From Sideroxyarcus sp. (GTDB taxonomy: Bacteria > Pseudomonadota > Gammaproteobacteria > Burkholderiales > Gallionellaceae): a DNA stretch of 64,000 nucleotides. A program made the translations under genes and the position numbers. Location of the stretch: positions 40,990 to 104,989 of the forward strand of contig JAUSBC010000017.1 of assembly GCA_030652215.1 (NCBI GenBank), written 5' to 3'. Position 1 is the first letter of the stretch, and each line of letters begins with the position of its first letter. The notes under the pieces were generated by a model. The model made no database searches. It saw only the letters and a program-made list of their open reading frames with translations, and was not told the origin of the DNA. Positions 51,685 to 60,976 of this stretch are shown piece after piece.

Positions 51685-54492
51685 TCACGACGTCAGCAAA
51701 AACCCCTCCAGCTCCTCTATCGGCAGGGGCTGACTGAAAAGATATCCCTGATAGGCGTAGCAACCGTGTGCCTCCAGAAATTCGCATTGCGCTTCCGTCT
51801 CCACCCCTTCGGCGATCACATGCATGGCAAGACCCTTGCCCATGGAAATGATGGTGCGTGCAATCAATTCCTCGCTGCCCTTTCCCGGCAAATTGCACAC
51901 GAAAGAGCGGTCGATCTTGAGCTGGTCGATGGGCAACTGTGCCAGATAGGATAGCGACGAGTAACCGGTGCCGAAATCGTCCATGGAAAAATGAACGCCC
52001 AGCCGGTTGATCGCGTGCATTTTGCGGATTGCATCGTCGACATCTTCCAGCACCAGACTTTCCGTAAGTTCGAGTTTCAGGCAAGCCGGATTCACGCCGG
52101 TGCGCTCAAGCACACTCTGGATGTGCTCGACGAAATCGGCCTGACGGAACTGCCTTGCGCTCACGTTCACCGCTATTTGCAGCGAACGCGTCAGATCGTT
52201 GTTCTCCCATTCCTTGAGTTGGGCGCAGGCGGTGTCGAGCACCCAGAAACCGATGGGCAAAATCAGGCCCGTGTCTTCCGCAAGCTCGATGAATTCGTCC
52301 GGCGACACCAGTCCGCGCTGCGGATGCTGCCAGCGCAGCAGCGCCTCGACGCTGACCACGCGCCGCATGGCGTCCACCTGCGGCTGGTAATGCAGCACCA
52401 ATTGATTGAGTTTCAGCGCCTGGCGCAACTCCGCTTCCAGTTCGCTGCGCAACTCCAGCGCCGCCTGCATGGCCGGGTCGAAGAACCGCAAGGTATTGCG
52501 CCCAGCGTTTTTGGCCTGATACAGCGCAAGATCGGCATGCTTGAGCAGGTCTTCCACCGTATCCCTGTCGTGAAACAGACTGACCCCGACACTGAGTTTG
52601 CAGTGATATTCGTATTCGTTGAGGATGAAAGGCCGGTCGACGGATTCGCGCAGCTTGTCGCCGAGCTGTTTCGCCATGGTGGCCGCCTCGTCGGCATTGG
52701 CGCCCATATCCTCCGTCAGCACCACAAACTCGTCGCCCCCCTGGCGTGCCACGGTGTCACCTTCGCGCACCACGCCGCGCAGGCGCTGCGCCACTTCGAG
52801 CAGCAGCAGATCGCCGACATCGTGGCCGCGCGTATCGTTGAGCGCCTTGAAATTGTCCAGGTCGATGAAGAAGATCGCACCATACAAACCGTTGCGCGCG
52901 GTCGCCGCGAGCGCCTGGCTCAGACGGTCCTGCAGCAGGCGGCGGTTGGGCAGTTTTGTCAGCGCATCGTAATAGGCCAGACGATGTATCTCGGCCTCGG
53001 AAACTTTGCTCTCGGTGATGTCGGTAAAGCTGCCCACATAATGGGTAGGCTGCCCGTCCGGCGCAACAATCGCCGTGATGCTCAACATCTCGGCGTAGAC
53101 CTGGCCGCTCTTGCGCTTGTTCCAGATTTCGCCCTGCCAATAACCCTTCTCCTTCAGCGTCCCCCACATGCGCTGGTAGAACAGCTTGTCCTGGCGTCCG
53201 GAATTGAGCAGCGCGGGCGTCTGCCCGACGGCTTCTTCGGCGCTGTAGCCGGTGAGGCGCGTGAAGGCAGTGTTGACCCGCACCATGCGACCATGCGCGT
53301 CGGTGATGATCATCCCGCTCTGCGAGGAAAACGCCACGGCCGCGATACGCAACTCGTCCTCCACCTGCTTGCGTTCCGTGATGTCCTGTATCGTGCCGTG
53401 CATTTTCACGGGATGTCTGTCGGCATCGAATTCCAGTTTGCCCAAGCCGTGCACCCAGCGCACGGCTTGGTTGTCGTGGCGCACGATGCGGTATTCCTTG
53501 TCGAACATCCGGCCTTTTCCCAGAACTTCGTTCAAATAGAATTCCTGCATCATCGCGCGGTCGTCCGGATGGATCAGCGCCAGCCAGCCTTCCACGGAAT
53601 GCTCGTAGCTGGCGTCCACGCCCAACAGGCGGTCGAGCATTTCCGAACTCTCCCAGTGCCCGGTGGCCACGTCCAGCACATAGCTGCCGAGACCGGCAAT
53701 GATCTGCGATTCGCGCAGGAACTCCGCGCTCTCGCGCAGTTTTTCTTCCGACCTCACGCGCTCGGTGATGTCGCTCGCGAGCGCCATCATCAGCTTCTCG
53801 CCTTCAACCTCCAGCACCACGATGCGCAGCTCCACCGGGAAAATGCTGCCGTCACGGCGCCGGTGCACAGACACCATGGCATACGGGCGTCCCACCTCCA
53901 GTTGCCGCCACACGGGCGCTCTTTTGGTCACATCAAAACCGGGTGTGATATCCGCGATACCCATGTGCAGCAATTCATCCTGGGTATAGCCCAGGGTGTC
54001 GCAGGCGCGCTGGTTAACCTCGAGAAAGCGCGCGTTCAGGTCGAACACGAACACGCCGTCGGCTGCATTCTGGATCAGCGTCTTGTAGCGCATTTCGCTG
54101 TATTGCGCGTGCCGCTCCGCTTCTTTCTTTTCGGTGAAGTCGAAACAGATTCCGGACATGCGGACCGCTTCATTGTTTGCGTTGCGGCTGGTATTGCCTA
54201 CGCTCACGATCCAGCGGGTTTCGCCGCAGGGCAGCACGATGCGGTACTCGTTGAATAGCGGCGTGCCCAGGGCAACGGACACCTTGATGGTCTCCTCGGC
54301 GACTTGGATATCCTCGGGATGAACCGCTTTGCGCCAAACGTCGAAACTGGCCTCGGCCGACTTGGGGTCCAGCCCGAACAGCGAAAAGAGTTCATCCGAC
54401 CAGGTGAGCTTGCCGCTCACCAAGTCCCAGTCCCACATGCCGGCCTTGGCATCGCGCTGTGCCGATGCCAGGAACTCTCGCGTGAGTTTCAT
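51685..54492 (-). CDS. Four-PAS GGDEF-EAL c-di-GMP enzyme
   Basis: A 935-residue soluble protein. Four PAS domains lie at about residues 15-125, 130-255, 265-385 and 385-505, a GGDEF domain at about 510-675 and an EAL domain at about 685-930. The GGDEF site is intact (RQGGDEF near 583) with an I-site REGD five residues before it. The EAL site is intact too (VSVEALLRW, DDFGTGYSS), so both synthesis and breakdown are possible. The N-terminus starts directly with a PAS fold and has no membrane segment. It converges with the methyltransferase gene and is divergent from a one-PAS protein. Confidence 0.93.
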   Translation of the reverse strand: MKLTREFLASAQRDAKAGMWDWDLVSGKLTWSDELFSLFGLDPKSAEASFDVWRKAVHPEDIQVAEETIKVSVALGTPLFNEYRIVLPCGETRWIVSVGNTSRNANNEAVRMSGICFDFTEKKEAERHAQYSEMRYKTLIQNAADGVFVFDLNARFLEVNQRACDTLGYTQDELLHMGIADITPGFDVTKRAPVWRQLEVGRPYAMVSVHRRRDGSIFPVELRIVVLEVEGEKLMMALASDITERVRSEEKLRESAEFLRESQIIAGLGSYVLDVATGHWESSEMLDRLLGVDASYEHSVEGWLALIHPDDRAMMQEFYLNEVLGKGRMFDKEYRIVRHDNQAVRWVHGLGKLEFDADRHPVKMHGTIQDITERKQVEDELRIAAVAFSSQSGMIITDAHGRMVRVNTAFTRLTGYSAEEAVGQTPALLNSGRQDKLFYQRMWGTLKEKGYWQGEIWNKRKSGQVYAEMLSITAIVAPDGQPTHYVGSFTDITESKVSEAEIHRLAYYDALTKLPNRRLLQDRLSQALAATARNGLYGAIFFIDLDNFKALNDTRGHDVGDLLLLEVAQRLRGVVREGDTVARQGGDEFVVLTEDMGANADEAATMAKQLGDKLRESVDRPFILNEYEYHCKLSVGVSLFHDRDTVEDLLKHADLALYQAKNAGRNTLRFFDPAMQAALELRSELEAELRQALKLNQLVLHYQPQVDAMRRVVSVEALLRWQHPQRGLVSPDEFIELAEDTGLILPIGFWVLDTACAQLKEWENNDLTRSLQIAVNVSARQFRQADFVEHIQSVLERTGVNPACLKLELTESLVLEDVDDAIRKMHAINRLGVHFSMDDFGTGYSSLSYLAQLPIDQLKIDRSFVCNLPGKGSEELIARTIISMGKGLAMHVIAEGVETEAQCEFLEAHGCYAYQGYLFSQPLPIEELEGFLLTS

Positions 54493-54855
54493 TTCAGCGC
54501 GGGCGCGTTGAAGCGGCGCAAACCGGATGAGAAGTGCGGAACATGTTTTCCCCTTTGAAAAAGATGCAGCCGTCAGCGTCTCCCTCTGCGGGGAAACGCC
54601 TTGCGCCAGCCTCCTCTTCTGGATAGTCCGCAGTGAGCCTTACACCGTGCGTGCGGTGCAATGTGCGTCCTGCGGACTTGCAAACCTAGTGTTTACTATA
54701 TTACTCAAGTATTAGTCTAGCAGAGTATTGAACCGGCTAATAGTCACCCTGCGGGGGTACTTAAATTTGCCTCCCTGAGTGTGTGTTAGCGAACAGAGCG
54801 GCGCCGCCTTAACCCGAAGAATTCCTGCCTTCCATATAGATGCAGGAGGCAGGAA
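54493..54855. other. 363-base intergenic region between two PAS-protein genes
   Basis: The right part is AT-rich (CTATATTACTCAAGTATTAG near 54696-54715) and must hold promoters for the divergent genes, but no clean -35/-10 pair stands out. A 62-codon frame on the plus strand (54527-54715) has no ribosome site and looks accidental. Confidence 0.4.
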
Positions 54856-55287
54856 ATGAACTTGCACAGTGAAGCCAACCTGAGCGCCGAAGCCCGACGG
54901 GCTGCCTATATCAACCGGCAGGAGTGGGCCGAGAAATACCTGAACGAACGGCACGACCCTGCGGCGCTGTCGCTCGACGAATGCGGCTTGATCCGGGATT
55001 GCAGCAATTCGCTGGAATCGCTGTTCGGCTTCGGCCGCAGCGACCTGCTTTCCCGGCATGTATCGGTATTGCTGCCGCAACTCGCCGGCGTCGAACTGGT
55101 CAAGGAGGGACAGGTCGACCCCTTGCTGAAATATCTCTGCCGTTGCGGGCAACTCTACCAGGCGCAAAACCGGCAGGGCGAAAACTTCGCCAGCAACCTG
55201 AGCATCGTCTGTCTCGAAAACAAGGGACAGCGCGTGCTGCGCATGATCGTGCGCCCCTCCGCGGGCGCGGGCGCACGGCCGGGCTGA
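54856..55287 (+). CDS. Stand-alone PAS-domain protein
   Basis: A 143-residue soluble protein. A short helical head (LSAEARRAAYINRQEWAEKYL) is followed by one PAS-like domain (DECGLIRDCSNSLESLFGFGRSDLLSRHVS...LVKEGQVDPL...RVLRMIVRP). No output domain is attached, so it may sense a signal and act through a partner, or be a degenerate member. GGAGGCAGGAA precedes the ATG. It is divergent from the four-PAS GGDEF-EAL gene. Two Cys (YLCRCG) lie where a ligand pocket could be. Confidence 0.75.
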   Translation: MNLHSEANLSAEARRAAYINRQEWAEKYLNERHDPAALSLDECGLIRDCSNSLESLFGFGRSDLLSRHVSVLLPQLAGVELVKEGQVDPLLKYLCRCGQLYQAQNRQGENFASNLSIVCLENKGQRVLRMIVRPSAGAGARPG

Positions 55288-55370
55288 ACAGGCAGCGCAT
55301 CGTCGTCCGGCGAACACCCCGTTCACTATCGTGCGTAGCATGCAATTCTCTCGACGAGGAGGACATGAAC

Positions 55371-56258
55371 ATGACCCGCAAAACGGCAAACGATTTCGAT
55401 CCGGAAGTATTGAGGCTGTTCGACAAATATGTACACGGCGACATTTCCCGCCGCGACTTCCTGCAATCGGCGGTTAGATTCGCGGTCGGCGTGAGTGCCG
55501 TTGCGCTGCTCGACGCGCTCAATCCGCGCTTTGCCGAAGCGCAGCAAGTGGCCGGCGACGATCCGCGCATCCGGGCCACCTATGTGGAATACCCGTCGCC
55601 GCGCGGCTACGGCAAAGTGCGCGGCTATCTGGCGCAGCCCGCAGAGCCGGAAGGGAAACTGCCGGCGGTGCTGGTGGTGCACGAGAACCGCGGACTCAAC
55701 CCGCACATCGAGGACATTGCGCGGCGCCTGGCACTGGACAACTACATCGCTTTCGCACCGGACGCCCTGTATCCGCTGGGCGGATATCCCGGCGACGAAG
55801 ACAAGGCGCGCGAACTTTTTCCCAAGCTCGACCAGGCCAAAACCCGAGAAGACTTTGTCGCGGCCTTCGGTGTTTTGAAAAGACTGATTGCGGGCAACGG
55901 CAAGGTCGGCGTGGTGGGGTTCTGCTACGGCGGCGGCATGGCCAACTTCCTGGCGACGCGCCTGCCCGACCTGGATGCGGCAGTGCCATTCTACGGCGCG
56001 CACGCCGCCATTGAGGACGTGCCCAGAATCAAGGCGCCGCTCATGCTGCATTTCGCCGAAAACGACGAGCGCATCAACGCCGGCTGGCCCAAATATGAAA
56101 GCGCGCTCATCGAAGCGGACGTTGACTACCTGGCTTTCATCTATCCCGGCGCGCAGCACGGCTTCAATAACGACACCACCCCGCGCTTCGACGAAGCGGC
56201 CGCCGCGCTGGCATGGAAACGCACCCTGGGCTTTCTGGAATTGCATCTGCGTTCTTAG
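55371..56258 (+). CDS. Tat-exported dienelactone hydrolase-family protein
   Basis: A 295-residue alpha/beta hydrolase. The N-terminus has a twin-arginine signal, SRRDFLQ at residues 26-32 followed by a hydrophobic stretch (FAVGVSAVALLDAL) and FAEAQ, so the folded enzyme is exported to the periplasm. The dienelactone hydrolase triad is visible: Cys in VGFCYGGGMA, Asp in HFAENDERIN and His in GAQHGFNN. AGGAGG lies eight bases before ATG 55371; ATG 55365 is an alternative. Its real substrate is unknown. Confidence 0.88.
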   Translation: MTRKTANDFDPEVLRLFDKYVHGDISRRDFLQSAVRFAVGVSAVALLDALNPRFAEAQQVAGDDPRIRATYVEYPSPRGYGKVRGYLAQPAEPEGKLPAVLVVHENRGLNPHIEDIARRLALDNYIAFAPDALYPLGGYPGDEDKARELFPKLDQAKTREDFVAAFGVLKRLIAGNGKVGVVGFCYGGGMANFLATRLPDLDAAVPFYGAHAAIEDVPRIKAPLMLHFAENDERINAGWPKYESALIEADVDYLAFIYPGAQHGFNNDTTPRFDEAAAALAWKRTLGFLELHLRS

Positions 56259-56412
56259 CTCAATCAGGCCCCTTGCGGCAACAAAGTACATATTCCAGCT
56301 TATGTATGCAGTAGCAAAAAACGGTTAGTTTCCGCCTGTGCGCTCTGCCGCGTTGTTCGCGCGGACGGGACAATGGAATACGTGCGCCAGACATTCATAC
56401 CGGAGACCAGTC

Positions 56413-57018
56413 ATGACCAAAGTACTTGTCCTGTATTACAGCATGTACGGGCATATCGAAAAAATGGCCGAGGCCATCGCCGAAGGCGTGCGCAGCGTGG
56501 AAGGCGTGGAAGCGATGATCAAGCGCGTGCCGGAAATCATTCCCGAAGAGCGGGCGCGTTCCATGGGTATCAAACTGGATCAGGCAGCGCCCGTCGCCAC
56601 CACCGAAGAGTTGCCCGACTACGACGCAATCATCTTCGGCACGCCGACCCGCTTCGGCAACATGACCGCGCAGATGCGCTATTTCCTGGACCAGACCGGA
56701 AAGCTGTGGGTAAACGGATCGCTGATCGGCAAGCCGGCCAGCGTATTCACCAGCACCAACACCCAGCACGGCGGACAGGAAACGACCATCACCTCTTTTC
56801 ACTCCACCCTGCTGCACCACGGCATGGTGATCGTCGGCGTGCCGTACTCCTGCAAAGGCATCACGCTGATGTCCGAGGTGTCCGGCGGTTCACCCTACGG
56901 CGCATCGACGCTCGCGGGCTCCGACGGCAAGCGCATGCCCAGCGTCAACGAGCTCGAAGTCGCGCGCTTTCAGGGCAGCCACGTTGCGCGCATTGCGCAG
57001 CGCATGGCTGCAAAATAA
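56413..57018 (+). CDS. wrbA: NAD(P)H:quinone oxidoreductase WrbA
   Basis: A 201-residue flavodoxin-like protein that reduces quinones by two electrons. Motifs: [20 protein letters not shown] (FMN phosphate site), [12 protein letters not shown] and [12 protein letters not shown], and the C-terminal [13 protein letters not shown]. Length is typical. The frame is open upstream, but ATG 56413 with GGAG before it gives the family start [10 protein letters not shown]. It is followed by the phosphorylase after 29 bases. Confidence 0.95.
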   Translation: MTKVLVLYYSMYGHIEKMAEAIAEGVRSVEGVEAMIKRVPEIIPEERARSMGIKLDQAAPVATTEELPDYDAIIFGTPTRFGNMTAQMRYFLDQTGKLWVNGSLIGKPASVFTSTNTQHGGQETTITSFHSTLLHHGMVIVGVPYSCKGITLMSEVSGGSPYGASTLAGSDGKRMPSVNELEVARFQGSHVARIAQRMAAK

Positions 57019-57047
57019 CTCGCAGGCTTTCAATCGGAACGGATGCT

Positions 57048-58772
57048 ATGGACGGCAGAGATCACATCGCCTATTTCACCATGGAGATCGGGTTGACCGA
57101 GGCCATGCCGACCTACGCGGGCGGCCTGGGCATACTCGCCGGCGATACGGTGCGCTCGGCCGCAGACCTGGGCATCCCGATGGTGGTCGTGACCCTGCTG
57201 CACCGCAAAGGTTATTTCACCCAGAAGCTCGACGCCACCGGCTGGCAGCGCGAAGAAGACGTCGTCTGGCCGGTGGCCGAACTGCTGCAGGAAATGCAGC
57301 CGCGCTGCGCCATCGAAATCGAGGGCCGGCCGGTTCAGGTGCGTGCATGGAAATATGAAGTCAAAGGCGCGGGCGGCTATATCGTGCCGGTGTATTTTCT
57401 GGATACGGATCTCTCGGAGAATGCCGAACCGGATCGTTCCATCACCGACCACCTTTACGGCGGCGACCCGCATTACCGGCTATGCCAGGAAATCGTGCTG
57501 GGAATGGGCGGCGTCAGAATGCTGCGCGCGTTGGGCTACATGGCGATCAAACGCTTCCACATGAACGAGGGGCACGCCGCGCTGCTGACGCTGGAGCTGG
57601 CCTACGAACTTTCCAAACAGGCGTGGGATCTTGCCTACGAGCAAATGCAACACACGGTCAGGCCGGAACTGATGCAAATGGTCAAACCCAAATGCATCTT
57701 TACTACCCACACCTCGGTGCCGGCTGGACACGACAAATTTCCGCTGGAACTGGTGCATCAGGTGAATACCGGATACGGAGACGCCTTTGCCGAGCTCGAA
57801 CGCGGCTTCTGTCCCGAGAACGAACTGAACATGACTTACCTTGCCCTAGAAAACAGCCACTACATCAACGGCGTGGCCAAGCGGCACGGCAAGGTGACAC
57901 AGCAAATGTTCTCGAAATACGAAATCCATTCCATCACCAACGGCGTGCACGCGGCGACCTGGGCCACGCCGCCCATCGCACAGTTGTTCGACGAGCGCAT
58001 TCCGGGCTGGCGCGAGGACAACTCCAGCCTGCGGTACGCGCTCAACATCCCCAAACGCGACATCTGGAAAGCGCACCGGCAGGTCAAGGAACAATTGCTC
58101 GCGCTGGTGAACAGCCGCAGCGCGGGCGGCTTCGAGCCCGACCTTTTCACCATCGGCTTTGCGCGCAGGGCTGCCGTGTACAAACGCGCAGAATTGCTGT
58201 TCTGGGATACCGGCAAGCTGCAGGAAATCGCGCGCAAATTCGGCCCTATCCAAATTCTCTATGCCGGCAAAGCCCACCCGCGCGACACTGCGGGCAAGGA
58301 AGTGATACGCCGCATCCATGAAGTGAAAGAGAAACTCAAGGGAGCAATCAAACTGGTCTATCTGGAAAACTACAGCATCGACATGGCAAAACTGATGACC
58401 GCGGGCGTCGACCTCTGGCTCAACACGCCCATGCCGCCGCTCGAAGCCTCCGGCACCAGCGGCATGAAAGCCGCCGTCAACGGTGTGCCCTCGTTCAGCA
58501 TCCTCGACGGCTGGTGGGAAGAAGGCTGCATCGAAGGCGTGACCGGATGGGCGATAGGCAACGACCACAACGGCGGCCCGGAAAACCGCGACACCCGTCC
58601 CGAAGACGCCGACGCGCTCTACAACAAACTGGAAATGGTCATCCTGCCCATGTTCTGCAACGAATCGGATCGCTACGCCGAAGTCATGCGCCACGCGATT
58701 GCGCTCAACGCCTCGTTCTTCAACACCGAACGCATGGTGTCGCAATACGTCACCAAAGCCTATTTCAAGTAA
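57048..58772 (+). CDS. glgP: Alpha-glucan (glycogen) phosphorylase, short type
   Basis: A 574-residue GT35 enzyme that releases glucose-1-phosphate from glycogen or maltodextrins. It is the short form that lacks the N-terminal extension of classical phosphorylases. Motifs: YFTMEIGLTEAMPTYAGGLG at the start, FHMNEGHAAL, RRAAVYKRAELL and the PLP-binding Lys474 in ASGTSGMKAAVNG. The start ATG 57048 follows GGAACGGATGCT. The last ~60 bases of the gene are repeated about 280 bases downstream (59000-59058). Confidence 0.93.
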   Translation: MDGRDHIAYFTMEIGLTEAMPTYAGGLGILAGDTVRSAADLGIPMVVVTLLHRKGYFTQKLDATGWQREEDVVWPVAELLQEMQPRCAIEIEGRPVQVRAWKYEVKGAGGYIVPVYFLDTDLSENAEPDRSITDHLYGGDPHYRLCQEIVLGMGGVRMLRALGYMAIKRFHMNEGHAALLTLELAYELSKQAWDLAYEQMQHTVRPELMQMVKPKCIFTTHTSVPAGHDKFPLELVHQVNTGYGDAFAELERGFCPENELNMTYLALENSHYINGVAKRHGKVTQQMFSKYEIHSITNGVHAATWATPPIAQLFDERIPGWREDNSSLRYALNIPKRDIWKAHRQVKEQLLALVNSRSAGGFEPDLFTIGFARRAAVYKRAELLFWDTGKLQEIARKFGPIQILYAGKAHPRDTAGKEVIRRIHEVKEKLKGAIKLVYLENYSIDMAKLMTAGVDLWLNTPMPPLEASGTSGMKAAVNGVPSFSILDGWWEEGCIEGVTGWAIGNDHNGGPENRDTRPEDADALYNKLEMVILPMFCNESDRYAEVMRHAIALNASFFNTERMVSQYVTKAYFK

Positions 58773-59151
58773 GCGAGGCATTTCGTAGCTGGACGCAGCG
58801 CAGCGAAATCCGGGTTTGCCGATCATGAATTCGCCAAGCGGCCCCCGCGTAGGTTGGGCAGTGCGAATGGGTAACGGCGCAGCCGTTGGGACCCATCGGC
58901 CTCCCCCTTGCGGGGGAAGCGCAGCGTGCCCAACAAACGAAGGCATGCTTACTAGTGTTGGGCACGCTACGCTTTGCCCAACCTACGATTGACCGGCGTC
59001 AACACCGAAGCATGGTGTCGCAATACGTCACCATCAAGTAAACAAGGCATTTCGTGGCCCGCTTTAGCGCCGGCCGCGGTCGCGGCGCATCGCACCGATA
59101 TAGATGACAACTGCGCCGATCACGCCGCCGCCGATCATAAATTCGCCAAGC
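58721..59151. repeat. Decayed tandem duplication of the glgP-ubiB junction
   Basis: Copy 1 (58721-58840) and copy 2 (59000-59151) share the glgP tail (CAACACCGAA..CATGGTGTCGC, CAATACGTCACC), the motif GGCATTTCGT and the ubiB tail GCCGATCAT(G/A)AATTCGCCAAGCG. Between them lies the palindromic element at 58848-58987. Copy 1 carries the intact glgP end and copy 2 the intact ubiB end. The region 58773-59063 holds no gene of its own. Confidence 0.7.
58848..58987. repeat. Palindromic dispersed element downstream of glgP
   Basis: Inverted ends CGTAGGTTGGGCA (left) and TGCCCAACCTACG (right) are exact complements. The interior has GGGTAACGGCGCAGCCGTTGGG and CGGCCTCCCCCTTGCGGGGG, shared with 36195-36280. 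About 140 bases long, with no coding capacity, so it looks like a non-autonomous mobile repeat. Confidence 0.7.
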
Positions 59152-60683
59152 GTGGAATGCCAGGCGGCAAGCGGGCCCGACACCAGCATGGCCCCGCCGA
59201 TGATCAGCGCCGCCACCGCAATGGCGGCGTTGAGTCGCTCCAGGTTGCGGCTGATTCTGCCACCCAGTGCTTCCAATGCCGGCAGCTGCAGGTGGCCCAA
59301 CTGACCGGAGGCGAAGCGACGAAGCACGCGCCGCATGTCGGCGGGCGCGGCACCGAGGAAACGCTCGGTATCGCGTCCCATCTTGATCGTCTTCTCCTCC
59401 ATCCGCGCCAGCGAAAACTGCAGCTTGATCAGGCGCGTGATCTCGGTACGGAACGACTGCATGTAGTTATGGTGCGGATCAAGCTGGCGGATCATCGATT
59501 CGAGAATGACGAAAGCGCGGCTCAGCAAAAAGAACTCGCTGGGATTGTGTACACCGTTGCGGCTGCCGGCCCGCAACAGCGAATCGAAGGCCGCGCCTAT
59601 CGAAACCTCCGCGAGGTCGCAACGGTTGATTTCGTACAGCACGGCTTTGATGTCCAGCAACAGGCGGGCCCGGTTGACCTTGTCGCTTGCCGTTGTCATT
59701 TCCAGATACGCCTCTTTGGCAGCCCGCGCATCGCGCTTGACCACCGCCTCGAGCAGCAGGATCAGCGAGTCACGCATCGACTCGTCGAGTTCGCCGGTCA
59801 TACCGAAGTCGAGCAGCGAAAGCCGCCCGTCGGGCATCACAAACACATTGCCGGGATGCGGGTCGGCGTGGAACAGGCCCAATTCGAAAATGGTCCGCAG
59901 CATGATCCGCACCAGCGTGGTGATCGTGCGCGGCATCGCTTCCGGTTGGCGCCGTGCGTAAAGATCGACCCGCTCGCCGTTCGAATACTCCATCGTCAGC
60001 ACCGCCCGGCTCGAGTACTCCGCCAGCACATCGGGAATCCACACATCCGCATCGTCGGCCAGCGCAGTACGAATGAGCACGATGGAACGCGCCTCGCGGC
60101 TGAAATCGGTTTCACGTTCCAGACTGATCTCAAACTCGCTCACCGCCAGCGAGAGTTCGAACGCGCGCAAGCGCGGAACGAATTTCTCCGCCAACACCAC
60201 CAGAAAATTCAACACCGCGATATCGGTCGCAATCACGGCTTCCAACCCCGGCCGCTGCACCTTCACTGCCACGTGACGGCCGTCTATTGTGGTCGCCTCA
60301 TGCACCTGGGCGATGGTGGCGGCGGCCAAAGGCGTATCGCCGAAAGCGCTGAACAGCGTCGCCATCGGCGCACCCAGTTCCTCTTCGACCCGCGCCCGCA
60401 CCGCATCGATGCCGAGTCCCGGCAATTCGTCATGCAACAACTCCAACTCGGCGATGTAATCCTCCGGCAGCATGTCGTGCCGAAGTGCCAGCACCTGTCC
60501 GAACTTGAGGAAGATCAGCCCGAGTTCCTCGAAGGTTTCCCGCACCTCCTTCGGCTGCGGCCAATGCTTCTTGCCGCGCAATGCGCCCAGGCACTTGTGA
60601 CGGATCAACACGCGCAGAATTTGCATAAGCCGCTGCAGTGCGCGCGGCAGGCTGCTTTGCCCGGATTTGATGAGTGCAGCCAT
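59064..60683 (-). CDS. UbiB/ABC1-family kinase-like protein
   Basis: A 539-residue member of the UbiB/ADCK family, atypical protein-kinase-like ATPases needed for ubiquinone biosynthesis. The family KxGQ motif is in FLKFGQVLALR, the alanine-rich nucleotide loop in PLAAATIAQVHEA, the Lys in VAVKVQRPG, and the catalytic and metal residues in FHADPHPGN and LLDFGMTG. Two C-terminal membrane helices (about residues 485-530) anchor it. The start ATG 60683 has GAGGGGAGGG upstream. It stands alone, without ubiE or ubiJ, so it could be a paralogue rather than UbiB itself. Confidence 0.88.
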   Translation of the reverse strand: MAALIKSGQSSLPRALQRLMQILRVLIRHKCLGALRGKKHWPQPKEVRETFEELGLIFLKFGQVLALRHDMLPEDYIAELELLHDELPGLGIDAVRARVEEELGAPMATLFSAFGDTPLAAATIAQVHEATTIDGRHVAVKVQRPGLEAVIATDIAVLNFLVVLAEKFVPRLRAFELSLAVSEFEISLERETDFSREARSIVLIRTALADDADVWIPDVLAEYSSRAVLTMEYSNGERVDLYARRQPEAMPRTITTLVRIMLRTIFELGLFHADPHPGNVFVMPDGRLSLLDFGMTGELDESMRDSLILLLEAVVKRDARAAKEAYLEMTTASDKVNRARLLLDIKAVLYEINRCDLAEVSIGAAFDSLLRAGSRNGVHNPSEFFLLSRAFVILESMIRQLDPHHNYMQSFRTEITRLIKLQFSLARMEEKTIKMGRDTERFLGAAPADMRRVLRRFASGQLGHLQLPALEALGGRISRNLERLNAAIAVAALIIGGAMLVSGPLAAWHSTLGEFMIGGGVIGAVVIYIGAMRRDRGRR

Positions 60684-60953
60684 GCGCCCTCCCCTCAATC
60701 CCGCGCCAAAAATCCCGAACCTGATTCACCGCACAGGTGCAAACCCTCGGGAACCGTAAGTACAAGCAATTACAGACGTTGGATTGGTACATTTACAGCG
60801 AGTTTCCGCAGGGACGAGAAATGATCCGATTCAAACGGCGGAAGTTGAATTATTGGGTAGGTGCGGTCGAACTGTAGCGCCGAATAAAGGAAACCCTGTA
60901 GCCCGGATGCAGCGCAACGGAATCCGGGCCCCGTCCACGCTCCACCCCGGATT
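60684..60953. other. Intergenic region upstream of the ubiB-like gene
   Basis: 270 bases containing the promoter side of the ubiB-like gene and, at its right end, most of the palindromic repeat 60898-60976. No other gene or structured RNA is evident. Confidence 0.4.
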
Positions 60954-60976
60954 TCATTTTGTTCCATCCGGACTAC
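60898..60976. repeat. GTAGCCCGGATG-type palindromic repeat
   Basis: Left arm GTAGCCCGGATGCAGCGCAA and right arm CATCCGGACTAC, with an inner pair GGAATCCGGG and CCCGGATTTC. It is a form of a REP common in proteobacteria; a half copy lies at 58785-58812. It supplies the stop codon and last codons of the LPP20-like gene. Confidence 0.65.

Noticed and set aside
54527..54715. 62-codon frame between the two PAS genes
   Set aside because: No ribosome site, composition unlike a protein, and it lies in what must be a divergent promoter region.
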